Source: CAZIWX01 sp964543125 (GTDB lineage: Bacteria; Fidelibacterota; UBA8477). Taken from it: 29,901 nucleotides of DNA. The number at the start of each line of letters is the position of its first letter. The stretch's first letter is position 1. Shown here piece after piece: positions 15,294-23,242 of the stretch. The notes beneath the pieces were generated by a model. That model was given only the letters and a program-made list of their open reading frames with translations. It ran no database searches and was not told where the DNA came from. A program made the translations under genes and the position numbers. Where the stretch lies: NCBI GenBank assembly GCA_964543125.1, contig CAZIWX010000021.1, positions 1 to 29,901 on the forward strand. The letters are read 5' to 3'.

Positions 15294-15797
15294 TTAATTA
15301 TTGTTTTCTCCATGTTTGATCGCGGTCCTGACTACCCAGGCGTTTCGGTAACCGGCCCGGATAGCATCCCGTTGGAGTTGATCCGCATCATCACGATTGC
15401 GTGCATTTCCAATGCGGACTTTATAATAAGGACTGTCGAAACGCAAGTAGACATTCTGTTTCCACCTGATGCGTGCCAATGAATCGACCCGTAAGGCCCG
15501 GATATAATCGGATGTACTGAAAACCTGGACCCGATAGCCCACCTCCATCTTGGGCGGTTGCGGAGCGTTGGAGGCATTCATCAAACGATTTTCCAGTTCA
15601 TCTTCAATCGGCTTGATGGTTTCAATTGTATTAGGCAGTGTTTTCCAATCCCTCAGCGTGGTGGGATCAAAAGATTCATCCAAACTATCAGCGGGGCTAT
15701 TGGGTGCGGCACAAATGGTAATTGCCGTAAACAGCGCCGGTACGAGCAGACTAAATTTGAGCCACGGTCTCAAGCTGTATCCATCCAACTTTTCCAT
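15294..15797 (-). CDS. SPOR-domain periplasmic protein
   Basis: About 167 residues: a signal peptide (MEKLDGYSLRPWLKF, then a hydrophobic stretch ending near ICAA), an acidic linker, and a C-terminal SPOR-like domain (about 95-165: VGYRVQVFSTSDYIRAL, then YLRFDSPYYKVRIGNARNRDDADQLQRDAI). SPOR domains bind denuded peptidoglycan at division sites. I chose ATG 15797 because it gives a normal signal peptide. ATG 15824 is also possible and has a GAAG-rich site upstream. Both overlap the 3' end of the batE-like gene, so translation is coupled to the Bat block. A gap of 40 nt separates it from yebC. Its link to Bat function is unknown. Confidence 0.7.
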   Translation of the reverse strand: MEKLDGYSLRPWLKFSLLVPALFTAITICAAPNSPADSLDESFDPTTLRDWKTLPNTIETIKPIEDELENRLMNASNAPQPPKMEVGYRVQVFSTSDYIRALRVDSLARIRWKQNVYLRFDSPYYKVRIGNARNRDDADQLQRDAIRAGYRNAWVVRTAIKHGENNN

Positions 15798-16515
15798 CCG
15801 CCAATTTAAGTTCAAGCCAACCATCGGTTTCTTCTTCTAGCCTGCCTTCCATGCCTTCATGGAGGATGAAAAGTGTTTTTGAGGATTCAACCGGTGCACT
15901 GTGGACCTCGGATTCCTCGGCCATAACGACGATTCTTGCCCGAGAGATTATGCGATACCGGTCAATTGTCCAGCCGGCAGCTAAAATAAACAATATCCCG
16001 GCGCTGAGAAAGATATAGAACGCAAGTTTTCCTCGTCCGCGGCCACGTTTAATCCAATAGAACAGACTCGCGGGAATTAGGAGCAGCCATAATCCCAGAG
16101 TGATGAGGCTAAGTTCATTCAGCGTCAGGTATTGGCGTACATTTTCGAACCAAATAACCACATTGCTGCGTTGGGGCAGATCCAACTGATCTTTCCGAAA
16201 TAGTTTGGCATAATTTAGATTAAACCTGATATCGGGATCGCGCGGAGCCAGCTTATGCGCCCGTTCAAAATGCAGAATCGCATTCCCGATTTGGTTCAAT
16301 TTAAAATAGGCATTGCCTAAATTATATTCCAGCGCGGCAGATGTTTTACCACTACTCATTATCTGCTCATAAATAGTTACCGCTGGTTGATAATTCCCGC
16401 CGGAATAGGCGTTATCTCCCTGATTCATCAAGTCGTGCAGATCGGCGGCCAGTACGATTGACGACCCCATCAAGGCTGTAACCGATATGCACTTAATCAG
16501 CCGGCCCAGGCTCAT
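15751..16515 (-). CDS. batE: BatE-like TPR and SH3-domain protein
   Basis: A 254-residue protein: signal peptide (1-24, ending VLAAD), two or three TPR repeats (about 28-100, GDNAYSGGNYQPAVTIYEQI, LEYNLGNAYFKLNQIGNAILHFERAHKLAP), two membrane helices (about 132-150 and 163-181) and a C-terminal SH3-like region (about 195-250, VHSAPVESSKTLFILHEGMEGRLEEETDGWLELKLADGKVGWI). This is the layout of BatE proteins, which act with BatA-D in a membrane complex linked to stress and aerotolerance. The start ATG overlaps the batD stop in the classic ATGA pattern. Confidence 0.82.
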   Translation of the reverse strand: MSLGRLIKCISVTALMGSSIVLAADLHDLMNQGDNAYSGGNYQPAVTIYEQIMSSGKTSAALEYNLGNAYFKLNQIGNAILHFERAHKLAPRDPDIRFNLNYAKLFRKDQLDLPQRSNVVIWFENVRQYLTLNELSLITLGLWLLLIPASLFYWIKRGRGRGKLAFYIFLSAGILFILAAGWTIDRYRIISRARIVVMAEESEVHSAPVESSKTLFILHEGMEGRLEEETDGWLELKLADGKVGWIQLETVAQI

Positions 16516-18356
16516 TTCAGCTCCTTGGAGAGTTGATTGAGCAGGGTCGTGGCATGCTTAATCAGATCGTCAACGCTACTGGCATCCGCACCGGGCGCGA
16601 AGCGCCCCATGTCGAGCCGAATCAATATAGCTTCCAATTCTTTAACCAGTGCCGGGTTTACCGGTTGTTCACTCACTCGAATAACCAGATTTTCGGTTAT
16701 CAGCGCTTTTTCAGGCAGATTTAACCGGTCACCGATGTATCCCACCAACGCCTGATTCAGTAATTGATATACCCGAGCTTCAGCGTTGCTCTGTTTACGA
16801 GCGTTTTTAAGCGCCGTCTGGGCTTTATTCCAGGCCCTCAATCGCCGACCCAGAGCCACATCCGACCCGATCTTTCGTCTACGCCGGTCCCACAAAACAG
16901 TGCCGCTAAAAATAAATACGCCAAGTAAAATGATTGACCAGAACCACCAGGTTTTGACGAATAGGTGGTTTCTAGGCCGGAGTGGATCGGATTCGAGTTT
17001 AATATATCGCAAATCCTGGTTCATCAGGGCGACTTCCTTGCGAGTGTAGCCGGATGTAATCAAAGGCTGGTCACCACTAACGGGGTTGACTTTCAAATGC
17101 AGGGGTGATGATTTGGTCGTCACATATTTTTTAGCATCCGGATCGTAATAAGTCAAGGTCACAACCGGAATCTGAATATCGCCCGCCTGACGGGGCACTA
17201 ACAGATAGGTCATCCGCTTATATCCGCGATATTCTGCTTTCACCAAATTAATCCGTTCATCTTTTTCGGGTTTAAACAGATCAATACCATCCGGCATTTG
17301 AATATCGGGCAAATTGAGGGTTTTAAAATTTCCCGTACCCCGTAGCGTGAGACTGAATCCCACCGCGTCATTTACATTCACAAGGCTAGTATCGAGGTGA
17401 GCGCTTAATTTGAATCGACCAACAGCACCCGAATAATCGATCGGCGCCGGACGCGGGACATCCTTTACCTTTATTTTCAAAGCATTGGTAAAAAAGACTT
17501 TCTGAGTCGGGCGCGTGAAAAAGTCGTTAAAGAACGGATCATTGAAAAAATTATTCCGGCGCTGGGTTTTGACTTCAGCTTCGAGAGTCACCCGTAAGGG
17601 ATCAATGGTTAGTTCTCCCGTTTGGGTGGGATAAAACACAGCTTTCTTGAGAACCGCGGCTTGGTAATTGGCGCCATTCCATAACTCGGCTTTTAGTTGC
17701 GGTTGCCCCTTCAGAGGGATCTCTTCCGTCCAGAAGCCAACCGCATCCGGGAGTTTATCAATGTTGTAATTCAGGACCCGCACCAGTGTGTACAGTTTAT
17801 AGATTACGGTGAGGGGTTCCCCGATCACGACGGCTTCACGATTAGCAATGGCTCGCACCAAAAGGTTTTGATGCTTGGTATTCGGTTGATTCACTTTTGA
17901 GTGCATCGTTGGTGCCTTGCGGCTGCGTGGTGTAGATCGATTCCTGGTAGTGGTTTGGGATGGTTTCCCCTGGTTCAGAACTTCCAGATCTACCGAATTT
18001 GTTTCATAGGTTTTTGAACCCAGGATTACCCGGGAGGGCGGAATTATTAATTTCCCGGGGTCCAGCGCCACCAAAGTATAAGTAACGCTGCGGGAACTGG
18101 ATTGAACCCCGTTGATGATGGTAAATGAGGTTGACTGCATGGGACCACTAACGATTGAGAATGTGCGGGAACCGGGAAGTTGAATTGTAGGGGTTTGTCC
18201 GGCATTTTTAACTTCAACTTTGTAAGTAAAAGTATCTCCGACATAGATCCGTACGGCATCCACGGACGCTTTAATTTGAGGTTGCGCCTGAACCAGCAAG
18301 GGCCAACTCAACAGGATCGCGTAAAAATAATGTTGTATGTATTTCCGGGAGAACAA
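16512..18356 (-). CDS. batD: BatD-family protein (oxygen tolerance protein)
   Basis: A 614-residue BatD protein: signal peptide ending near VQAQPQ, several immunoglobulin-like beta-sandwich repeats in the periplasmic part (about 27-460, with KASVDAVRIYVGDTFTYKVEV at the start and GTGNFKTLNLPDIQMPDGIDLF midway), one membrane helix (about 470-490) and a helical cytoplasmic tail. It is proposed to organise the Bat complex in the inner membrane. The only start compatible with the frame is TTG at 18356, directly after the TAA of batC (18359-18357), in the same reading frame. Occasional read-through would fuse the two proteins. The end overlaps batE by 4 nt. Confidence 0.88.
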   Translation of the reverse strand: MFSRKYIQHYFYAILLSWPLLVQAQPQIKASVDAVRIYVGDTFTYKVEVKNAGQTPTIQLPGSRTFSIVSGPMQSTSFTIINGVQSSSRSVTYTLVALDPGKLIIPPSRVILGSKTYETNSVDLEVLNQGKPSQTTTRNRSTPRSRKAPTMHSKVNQPNTKHQNLLVRAIANREAVVIGEPLTVIYKLYTLVRVLNYNIDKLPDAVGFWTEEIPLKGQPQLKAELWNGANYQAAVLKKAVFYPTQTGELTIDPLRVTLEAEVKTQRRNNFFNDPFFNDFFTRPTQKVFFTNALKIKVKDVPRPAPIDYSGAVGRFKLSAHLDTSLVNVNDAVGFSLTLRGTGNFKTLNLPDIQMPDGIDLFKPEKDERINLVKAEYRGYKRMTYLLVPRQAGDIQIPVVTLTYYDPDAKKYVTTKSSPLHLKVNPVSGDQPLITSGYTRKEVALMNQDLRYIKLESDPLRPRNHLFVKTWWFWSIILLGVFIFSGTVLWDRRRRKIGSDVALGRRLRAWNKAQTALKNARKQSNAEARVYQLLNQALVGYIGDRLNLPEKALITENLVIRVSEQPVNPALVKELEAILIRLDMGRFAPGADASSVDDLIKHATTLLNQLSKELK

Positions 18357-19130
18357 TTACCAGTCTTTCTCCAATTTCGGACCTTTGGTTTGAGTGCGAA
18401 TCATTTCCTGCATATTATCGACTTCCCGGTCTTTCAGGGCATTCAGTAATTGTTCAGCGGCTTTTTTCTGGTCATCCGATAAAGCTTGTTGCTTGGCTGA
18501 TTGTTGCCGAGCTGCCTGCTGTTGCTGGTCAGCTGGTTTATTTTGTTCAGAATTATTCTGGTGGGTTTGTTGTTGTTGGTCTTTTTTAGCTTGGGCTGGC
18601 TGTTGTTGTTGATCTTTTTTTTGATCTTTAGTTGTCTCGGACTTTTTCTGTTTCTCCGGTTGTTGTTTCGACTGCTTTTTATCCTGGTTTTGACCGCTCG
18701 GGGACTTCCGTGGCGGGGGTGGCGGCATTCTTAATAGCATTTCCAGATTGGCTTTGGCATCCGGATCTTCAGGCCGCAAGCGCAATGTTTGTTTATACAT
18801 ATCTTTAGCTTTATCAGGTTGGTTCGCGGCGAGGTAAGAATTCCCTAAATTATAATAGGCGTCCGCCCGTTTTTCCCGTGCAGCCGCACTTAAGGATTGT
18901 TCATACTGATTGATGGCATCGGTATACTTTTTTTGCCGGTACTTGGCATTCCCGATATTGTAATGGAGTCCTTTTAGCTCGGGATGCTGTTTCAACACAC
19001 TATCCCAGTTTTCCACCGCCTGATCGTATTGGCCAGCCTTATATAATTTATTACCGGTCGATTGGCCGAAAGCCGTCAGCATTAAACCCATGAAGAGCAG
19101 CAGTATCAGGTGTGACGATAATCTATTCAT
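18357..19130 (-). CDS. batC: BatC-like TPR protein with Gln/Lys-rich tail
   Basis: A 257-residue protein with a signal peptide (1-22), three TPR repeats (about 24-130: GNKLYKAGQYDQAVENWDSVL, YNIGNAKYRQKKYTDAINQY, YYNLGNSYLAANQPDKAKDMYKQTLRLRP), then PPPPPRK and a low-complexity Gln/Lys/Ser-rich segment (about 140-225). This fits the TPR component of Bat operons, which serves as a scaffold. ATG 19130 overlaps batB by 8 nt. The stop is followed without a spacer by the batD TTG in the same frame. Confidence 0.85.
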   Translation of the reverse strand: MNRLSSHLILLLFMGLMLTAFGQSTGNKLYKAGQYDQAVENWDSVLKQHPELKGLHYNIGNAKYRQKKYTDAINQYEQSLSAAAREKRADAYYNLGNSYLAANQPDKAKDMYKQTLRLRPEDPDAKANLEMLLRMPPPPPRKSPSGQNQDKKQSKQQPEKQKKSETTKDQKKDQQQQPAQAKKDQQQQTHQNNSEQNKPADQQQQAARQQSAKQQALSDDQKKAAEQLLNALKDREVDNMQEMIRTQTKGPKLEKDW

Positions 19131-20169
19131 GCACCAATTCTCCGCCCCATTTGCGTGCCCGCTTTTGCAAGTCCGGCAATAGGAAATCGATTATAAAGAA
19201 GATCAGACCAATCCAGGCAAACCAGTAATACTGTTCTTTAAAGTTGGTGAATTCGTGCGTGGAAAATTCTTTCTTATCCATGCCCAATATTTCTTTATAA
19301 ATATCCTCCAGTCCATTCCCGGCTGCGTTCAAATGTACAAACCGTCCACCCGTATCCTTAGCGATGTCTTCCAGCGTGGCTGTGGAGAGCTTGGTCGTGA
19401 CGATCTCACCCTCCGGCGTTTTCTTGTAACTTTCCACATTCCCCCGGCCATCCAGCACCGGAATTGGCGTTCCCGACAAGGTGCCGACCCCGGCCGTATA
19501 AATGGTCACCGCTTCCGTTTGCGCCTGTTTGATCACCTGGTCTAATTTTCCTTCATGATCCTCGCCATCGGATATCAGAATCATGACCCGGTGTTTTTTA
19601 TCATCCTGATTAAACGCTTTGAGGCCAGTGGCAATGGCATCTTCCAAAGCGGTGCCCTGAACCCCGATTGTATTCTGGTCGCTAAGCTCCAGGAACATGT
19701 CAAACGCTGAATAATCAAGTGTTAGCGGGGTTTGCAGGTACGCCTGACCCGCAAATACAACCAGACCGATTCGATCACCCCGGAGCTGCTTGATCAGCCG
19801 CCGTAGTTCATACTTCGCTTTTTCCAATCGACTCGGCGTAATATCCTGGGCCAGCATGGAATTGGAGACATCCAGTGCAACAATGATATCCACGCCTTTA
19901 CGGGTCACCTGTACCACATCATTTGAATATTTAGGGCCAAATGCTGCAATGATCAAAAATAAAAAGCCGAAAAATTTCAGGAATTCCTTGGTACGCCGCC
20001 GCGGTTTGGATATACTGGTTGACAATCGATCCAGAAGCTCCTGATCTCCCAACCTTGCCCTCATCGTCCCGCGCCAACTGCGAATCCAAAACAGTAAAAG
20101 GATGAAGACCGGCAACCAGCCCCAAAGTATAATCTGTAGCCAAAAAGGATAATCCTGGAATCTAATCAT
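19123..20169 (-). CDS. batB: BatB-like VWA-domain membrane protein
   Basis: A 348-residue protein: N-terminal membrane helices (about 12-29 and 63-79), a von Willebrand A domain (about 92-290) with the MIDAS motif DVSNS (100-104), a conserved Thr and a later ISDGEDHEG, and a final helix (about 313-330). VWA domains bind metal through MIDAS and mediate protein contacts. BatA and BatB form a pair in the inner membrane. The ATG (20169) overlaps the batA stop by one base (TAATG), so translation is coupled. Confidence 0.92.
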   Translation of the reverse strand: MIRFQDYPFWLQIILWGWLPVFILLLFWIRSWRGTMRARLGDQELLDRLSTSISKPRRRTKEFLKFFGFLFLIIAAFGPKYSNDVVQVTRKGVDIIVALDVSNSMLAQDITPSRLEKAKYELRRLIKQLRGDRIGLVVFAGQAYLQTPLTLDYSAFDMFLELSDQNTIGVQGTALEDAIATGLKAFNQDDKKHRVMILISDGEDHEGKLDQVIKQAQTEAVTIYTAGVGTLSGTPIPVLDGRGNVESYKKTPEGEIVTTKLSTATLEDIAKDTGGRFVHLNAAGNGLEDIYKEILGMDKKEFSTHEFTNFKEQYYWFAWIGLIFFIIDFLLPDLQKRARKWGGELVHE

Positions 20170-21164
20170 TACGGATATCTCCGAAATATTGTCTTATCCA
20201 GCATAGCCTCTAAAAACAATACCCACAGTCCCGCCAATAAAGGCCAATAAAACAGTTCGGCGTATTGGACATATTCTTTGACTTTATATTTAGTCTTTTC
20301 CATGCTTGAGATCTGATCGTAGACCCTGGCTAAGGACGCCTCGTCCGTCGCCCGGAAATATACGCCACCGGTTTCATCAGCTATCTTTTTCAAGGTCACT
20401 TCATCCACATCCACGGCAACCCGCATATTCTGTAAGCCCAGTGTGGTTTTCACTGGCATCATGGCCTGGCCCTTCGTTCCGGCGCCGATCGTATAAATTT
20501 TAATGTTGAATTCATGCGCCAATTGAGCGGCTGTGATAGGATCCAGTTCACCGGCATTATTTTTACCGTCCGACAAAACGATCATTATCTTGCTCTTGGC
20601 CTTGGAATCCCGCAAGCGATTGATGCCACTGGCAATGGCTAAACCCATGGCCGTACCGTCAAATTTTTCATCCACAATGTGAATATTTTTGATGAACCTC
20701 TGCAGGCGGGCAAGATCGGTAGTCAAGGGACATTTCAGAAAACTCTCACCACCGAAAACAATTAATCCAATCCGGTCGGTGAGGCGATTGGCAACAAACT
20801 GTTCCGCAACTTTTTTTACAGCTTCCAACCGGTTGGGCTTAAAATCCATGGCGCGCATGGAACTGGAGATATCAATAACCAGAATGATATCGACGCCTTC
20901 TGCATCCACTTCTTTTAAAGTATTCTGTTCTTGTGGCTGCGCGATTGCCAGTAGGATCAGGATGATCCCCAACAATCTTAATCCAAACAGCGTGTACCGT
21001 TTCCAGGCACCGGTGGTGATACTGAATCCCTGAATCAGTTGGAAAGAGGAAAAGCGTAGCGTACCCAGGCGTTTTTTACCAAAACGGAAATAATAAAATG
21101 CAAGGATGAGAATCAGGAGTGGGATAAGCCAAAGAACCCAGGGGCGACCAAATGTCAGATTCAA
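20169..21164 (-). CDS. batA: BatA-like VWA-domain membrane protein
   Basis: A 331-residue protein with an N-terminal aerotolerance-regulator helix pair (about 8-25 and 57-76), a VWA domain with MIDAS DISSS (98-102) and LSDGKNNAGE, and a C-terminal membrane helix (about 305-322). It resembles its downstream neighbour batB but is a distinct gene. Bat operons usually begin with a MoxR-type AAA ATPase and a DUF58 protein. Neither is here, because the gene upstream is gatA. A gap of 79 bp with a 9-bp inverted repeat separates gatA and batA. Confidence 0.92.
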   Translation of the reverse strand: MNLTFGRPWVLWLIPLLILILAFYYFRFGKKRLGTLRFSSFQLIQGFSITTGAWKRYTLFGLRLLGIILILLAIAQPQEQNTLKEVDAEGVDIILVIDISSSMRAMDFKPNRLEAVKKVAEQFVANRLTDRIGLIVFGGESFLKCPLTTDLARLQRFIKNIHIVDEKFDGTAMGLAIASGINRLRDSKAKSKIMIVLSDGKNNAGELDPITAAQLAHEFNIKIYTIGAGTKGQAMMPVKTTLGLQNMRVAVDVDEVTLKKIADETGGVYFRATDEASLARVYDQISSMEKTKYKVKEYVQYAELFYWPLLAGLWVLFLEAMLDKTIFRRYP

Positions 21165-21216
21165 AACGCTTTTAGCCTCCTGCTTACCGGCTATTCAACT
21201 TCAACTACCAATCAGA

Positions 21217-21248
21217 GTTAATGCTGCTGCCGCGCACATAGCATTAAC
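21217..21248. repeat. Inverted repeat in the gatA-batA gap
   Basis: GTTAATGCT (21217-21225) and AGCATTAAC (21240-21248) form a 9-bp perfect stem with a 14-nt GC-rich loop. The outer arm contains the gatA stop codon (21246-21244). No T-run follows on the - strand, so it is not a classical terminator. It could attenuate or protect the transcript between gatA and batA. Confidence 0.5.
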
Positions 21249-22581
21249 TTTTCAAGCGTTCGATTAAAGTCCCAATTTTAAAAATTGTTTCTTCTTTAAA
21301 TGCCGGTGCAATCAGTTGAAGTCCGATGGGGAGTCCTTTCCCATCAAATCCGGCAGGCATACTCATACCCGGTAAACCAGCCAAATTCACGGAAACCGTA
21401 TAGATATCACTCAGGTACATAGCCAGCGGATCGTCGATTTTTTCCCCGGGCCGGAATGCCGTGTCAGGCACGGTTGGTGTGATAATCGCATCCACGGTCT
21501 TGAAGGCTTTTAGAAAATCTTGCCGCAGGAGTCTCCGGACTTTTTGGGCTTTAGCATAATAGGCATCATAATACCCGGCCGATAGCACGTAGGTACCCAA
21601 CATGATGCGGCGTTTTACCTCGGATCCAAATCCGCTTTCTCGCGTGCGGGAATACATCTCCTCCAGATCAGCGTTGGCGGCCCGCAGGCCATAGCGAACA
21701 CCATCATAACGAGCCAGGTTAGAGGATGCTTCCGCGCTGGCAATGATATAATAAATCGCAATTGCGTATTCCGTGTGTGGCAGAGAAATGGAAACAATTT
21801 TAGCGCCGTTGTTTTCCAGCTGGTGAATTTTATTTTCGATAGTCTCCCGAACGGATTTGCTCAAGCCCGCTGTAAAATATTCGCGTGGAACACCAAGGGT
21901 CCAATCCGACGCCTGGCTCTCCAGATTCTCTGAATATTCGGGTACTTTTAGCGGAGCGGAAGTTGCATCTCGCGGATCCTTCCCGGCAATAACTTCCAAT
22001 AATTGTGCCGCACCCGCCACGTTTTTAGAAAAGCCTCCGATCTGGTCCAAACTCGAAGCGAATGCTACTAAGCCATAGCGGGAAACCCGGCCATACGTGG
22101 GCTTTAGTCCAACAATCCCATTAAATCCGGCCGGTTGCCGAACACTTCCCCCGGTGTCTGAACCCAGCGCCAGATCCACAGCGCCCACTGCCACTGCTAC
22201 GGCGGAACCACCGCTGGAGCCGCCGGCAACATACTCGGGATTAATTCCATTTTTAACGCTTCCAAAATAGCTGTGTTCGCTGGAGCTCCCCATGGCGAAC
22301 TCATCCATATTGGTCTTACCCGCGATGATCGCACCGGCTGCTCTGAGTTTGCGTACAACGGTTGCGTCGTAAGGTGAAATATAATTTTTTAAAATATGCG
22401 AGGCGCAGGTCAGAGGTTGTCCCGCGACACTGATATTGTCTTTAACACCAATTATCAACCCCCTAAGCGGGCTTGCCAGGGATGGAGCGATCGGGCTCGC
22501 CAACGCGTCTGGATCAACGGAAATAAAGGCATTATAGGGTTCCGCGCGCTGGAGGCGAACCGTAAACTCCGGGTGAGTCAT
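21244..22581 (-). CDS. gatA: Amidase-signature protein, GatA-like glutamyl-tRNA(Gln) amidotransferase subunit A
   Basis: GatA releases ammonia from glutamine for the transamidation of Glu-tRNA(Gln) or Asp-tRNA(Asn), with GatB and GatC. The amidase triad is present: Lys47 (GVKDNI), Ser122 (GGSSGGS) and Ser146 (GSDTGGSVRQPA). SSEHSYFGSVKNGINPEYVAGG and GLKPTYGRVSRYGLVAFASSLDQIG match GatA closely. At 445 residues it is short. An in-frame TGA lies directly before the ATG, and the triad is numbered 32 residues lower than in Staphylococcus aureus GatA (79/154/178), so the usual N-terminal helices are missing or trimmed. No gatB or gatC is nearby. It follows tatA after 22 nt. Confidence 0.9.
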   Translation of the reverse strand: MTHPEFTVRLQRAEPYNAFISVDPDALASPIAPSLASPLRGLIIGVKDNISVAGQPLTCASHILKNYISPYDATVVRKLRAAGAIIAGKTNMDEFAMGSSSEHSYFGSVKNGINPEYVAGGSSGGSAVAVAVGAVDLALGSDTGGSVRQPAGFNGIVGLKPTYGRVSRYGLVAFASSLDQIGGFSKNVAGAAQLLEVIAGKDPRDATSAPLKVPEYSENLESQASDWTLGVPREYFTAGLSKSVRETIENKIHQLENNGAKIVSISLPHTEYAIAIYYIIASAEASSNLARYDGVRYGLRAANADLEEMYSRTRESGFGSEVKRRIMLGTYVLSAGYYDAYYAKAQKVRRLLRQDFLKAFKTVDAIITPTVPDTAFRPGEKIDDPLAMYLSDIYTVSVNLAGLPGMSMPAGFDGKGLPIGLQLIAPAFKEETIFKIGTLIERLKS

Positions 22582-22603
22582 TCAAACGTCCGTTCAGTTG
22601 TAT

Positions 22604-22858
22604 TTAGGATTTGGGGCTGCTCGGTTTTTCAGATTCCGGTTTATTCTGATTTTGAGCATCCGCGGGCGTATCCTTCGATTTTTCTTCGTTGATCTGGCCT
22701 GCTTTCTGAACTTCATCGGTAATACCACTCACGGCACTCTTGAACTCACGAATACCTTTACCAAGTCCACGAGCCATTTCGGGCAGGCGTTTAGCACCAA
22801 AAAATATGAGGACAAAGAGCAAGATAATGAGCAGTTCCCAACCACCAGGAAATGACAT
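22604..22858 (-). CDS. tatA: Sec-independent protein translocase subunit TatA/TatE
   Basis: An 84-residue protein with the TatA plan: a short N-terminal helix (about 6-20, WELLIILLFVLIFFG), the FG hinge (20-21), an amphipathic helix KRLPEMARGLGKGIREFKSAV and a polar Lys/Glu/Pro-rich tail. TatA oligomers form the pore for folded twin-arginine substrates, with TatC (not in the window). The ATG at 22858 has AAGGA upstream. The next gene downstream is gatA. Confidence 0.95.
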   Translation of the reverse strand: MSFPGGWELLIILLFVLIFFGAKRLPEMARGLGKGIREFKSAVSGITDEVQKAGQINEEKSKDTPADAQNQNKPESEKPSSPKS

Positions 22859-22945
22859 ATACGGTTCCTTACTTTAGGGTTTTATAATGTTTTAGTAGAT
22901 CCATGATTAACCGGTTTAACGAACCGGGTTTGAAAAGTTTCCCGA

Positions 22946-23230
22946 TCAAGCCCGGTAATACCTTAAGACATACAGGGCCGCACCGATCCCCAGGATACCC
23001 ATGATATTAATGCGAAAAGTCAGTCCCAGGGTTAGTGAAATTACATGAAAATCCAGGGTAAAGGGCTGGGTTAAGCCAAAAACGGATGAATCAATGGGAA
23101 GCAGGAAAAAATCACGAACGACGCCATCCGGTAAAACCATTCCCACCAAATTCCCAATAACCGAACCAGCCACGGCGCCTACAATAATTGCCAGTATAAT
23201 GATCCCTAAATTTCGTCTTTTCGGATCCAT
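22946..23230 (-). CDS. DUF4321-family small membrane protein
   Basis: A 94-residue protein with two hydrophobic segments: residues 8-33 (LGIIILAIIVGAVAGSVIGN) and 60-90. The basic start MDPKRRN, the glycine-rich first helix and the amphipathic middle (DFHVISLTLGLTFRINIMGILGI) match my recollection of DUF4321, a family of unknown function. It follows pssA after 12 nt and is therefore probably part of the psd-pssA unit, though no role in lipid metabolism is shown. An 87 bp gap separates it from tatA. Confidence 0.7.
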   Translation of the reverse strand: MDPKRRNLGIIILAIIVGAVAGSVIGNLVGMVLPDGVVRDFFLLPIDSSVFGLTQPFTLDFHVISLTLGLTFRINIMGILGIGAALYVLRYYRA

Positions 23231-23242
23231 CTACGGAATGCC

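Noticed and set aside
18440..18720. Low-complexity Gln/Lys codons as a possible DNA repeat
   Set aside because: The segment encodes the tail of BatC, varies codon by codon, and shows no fixed repeat unit.
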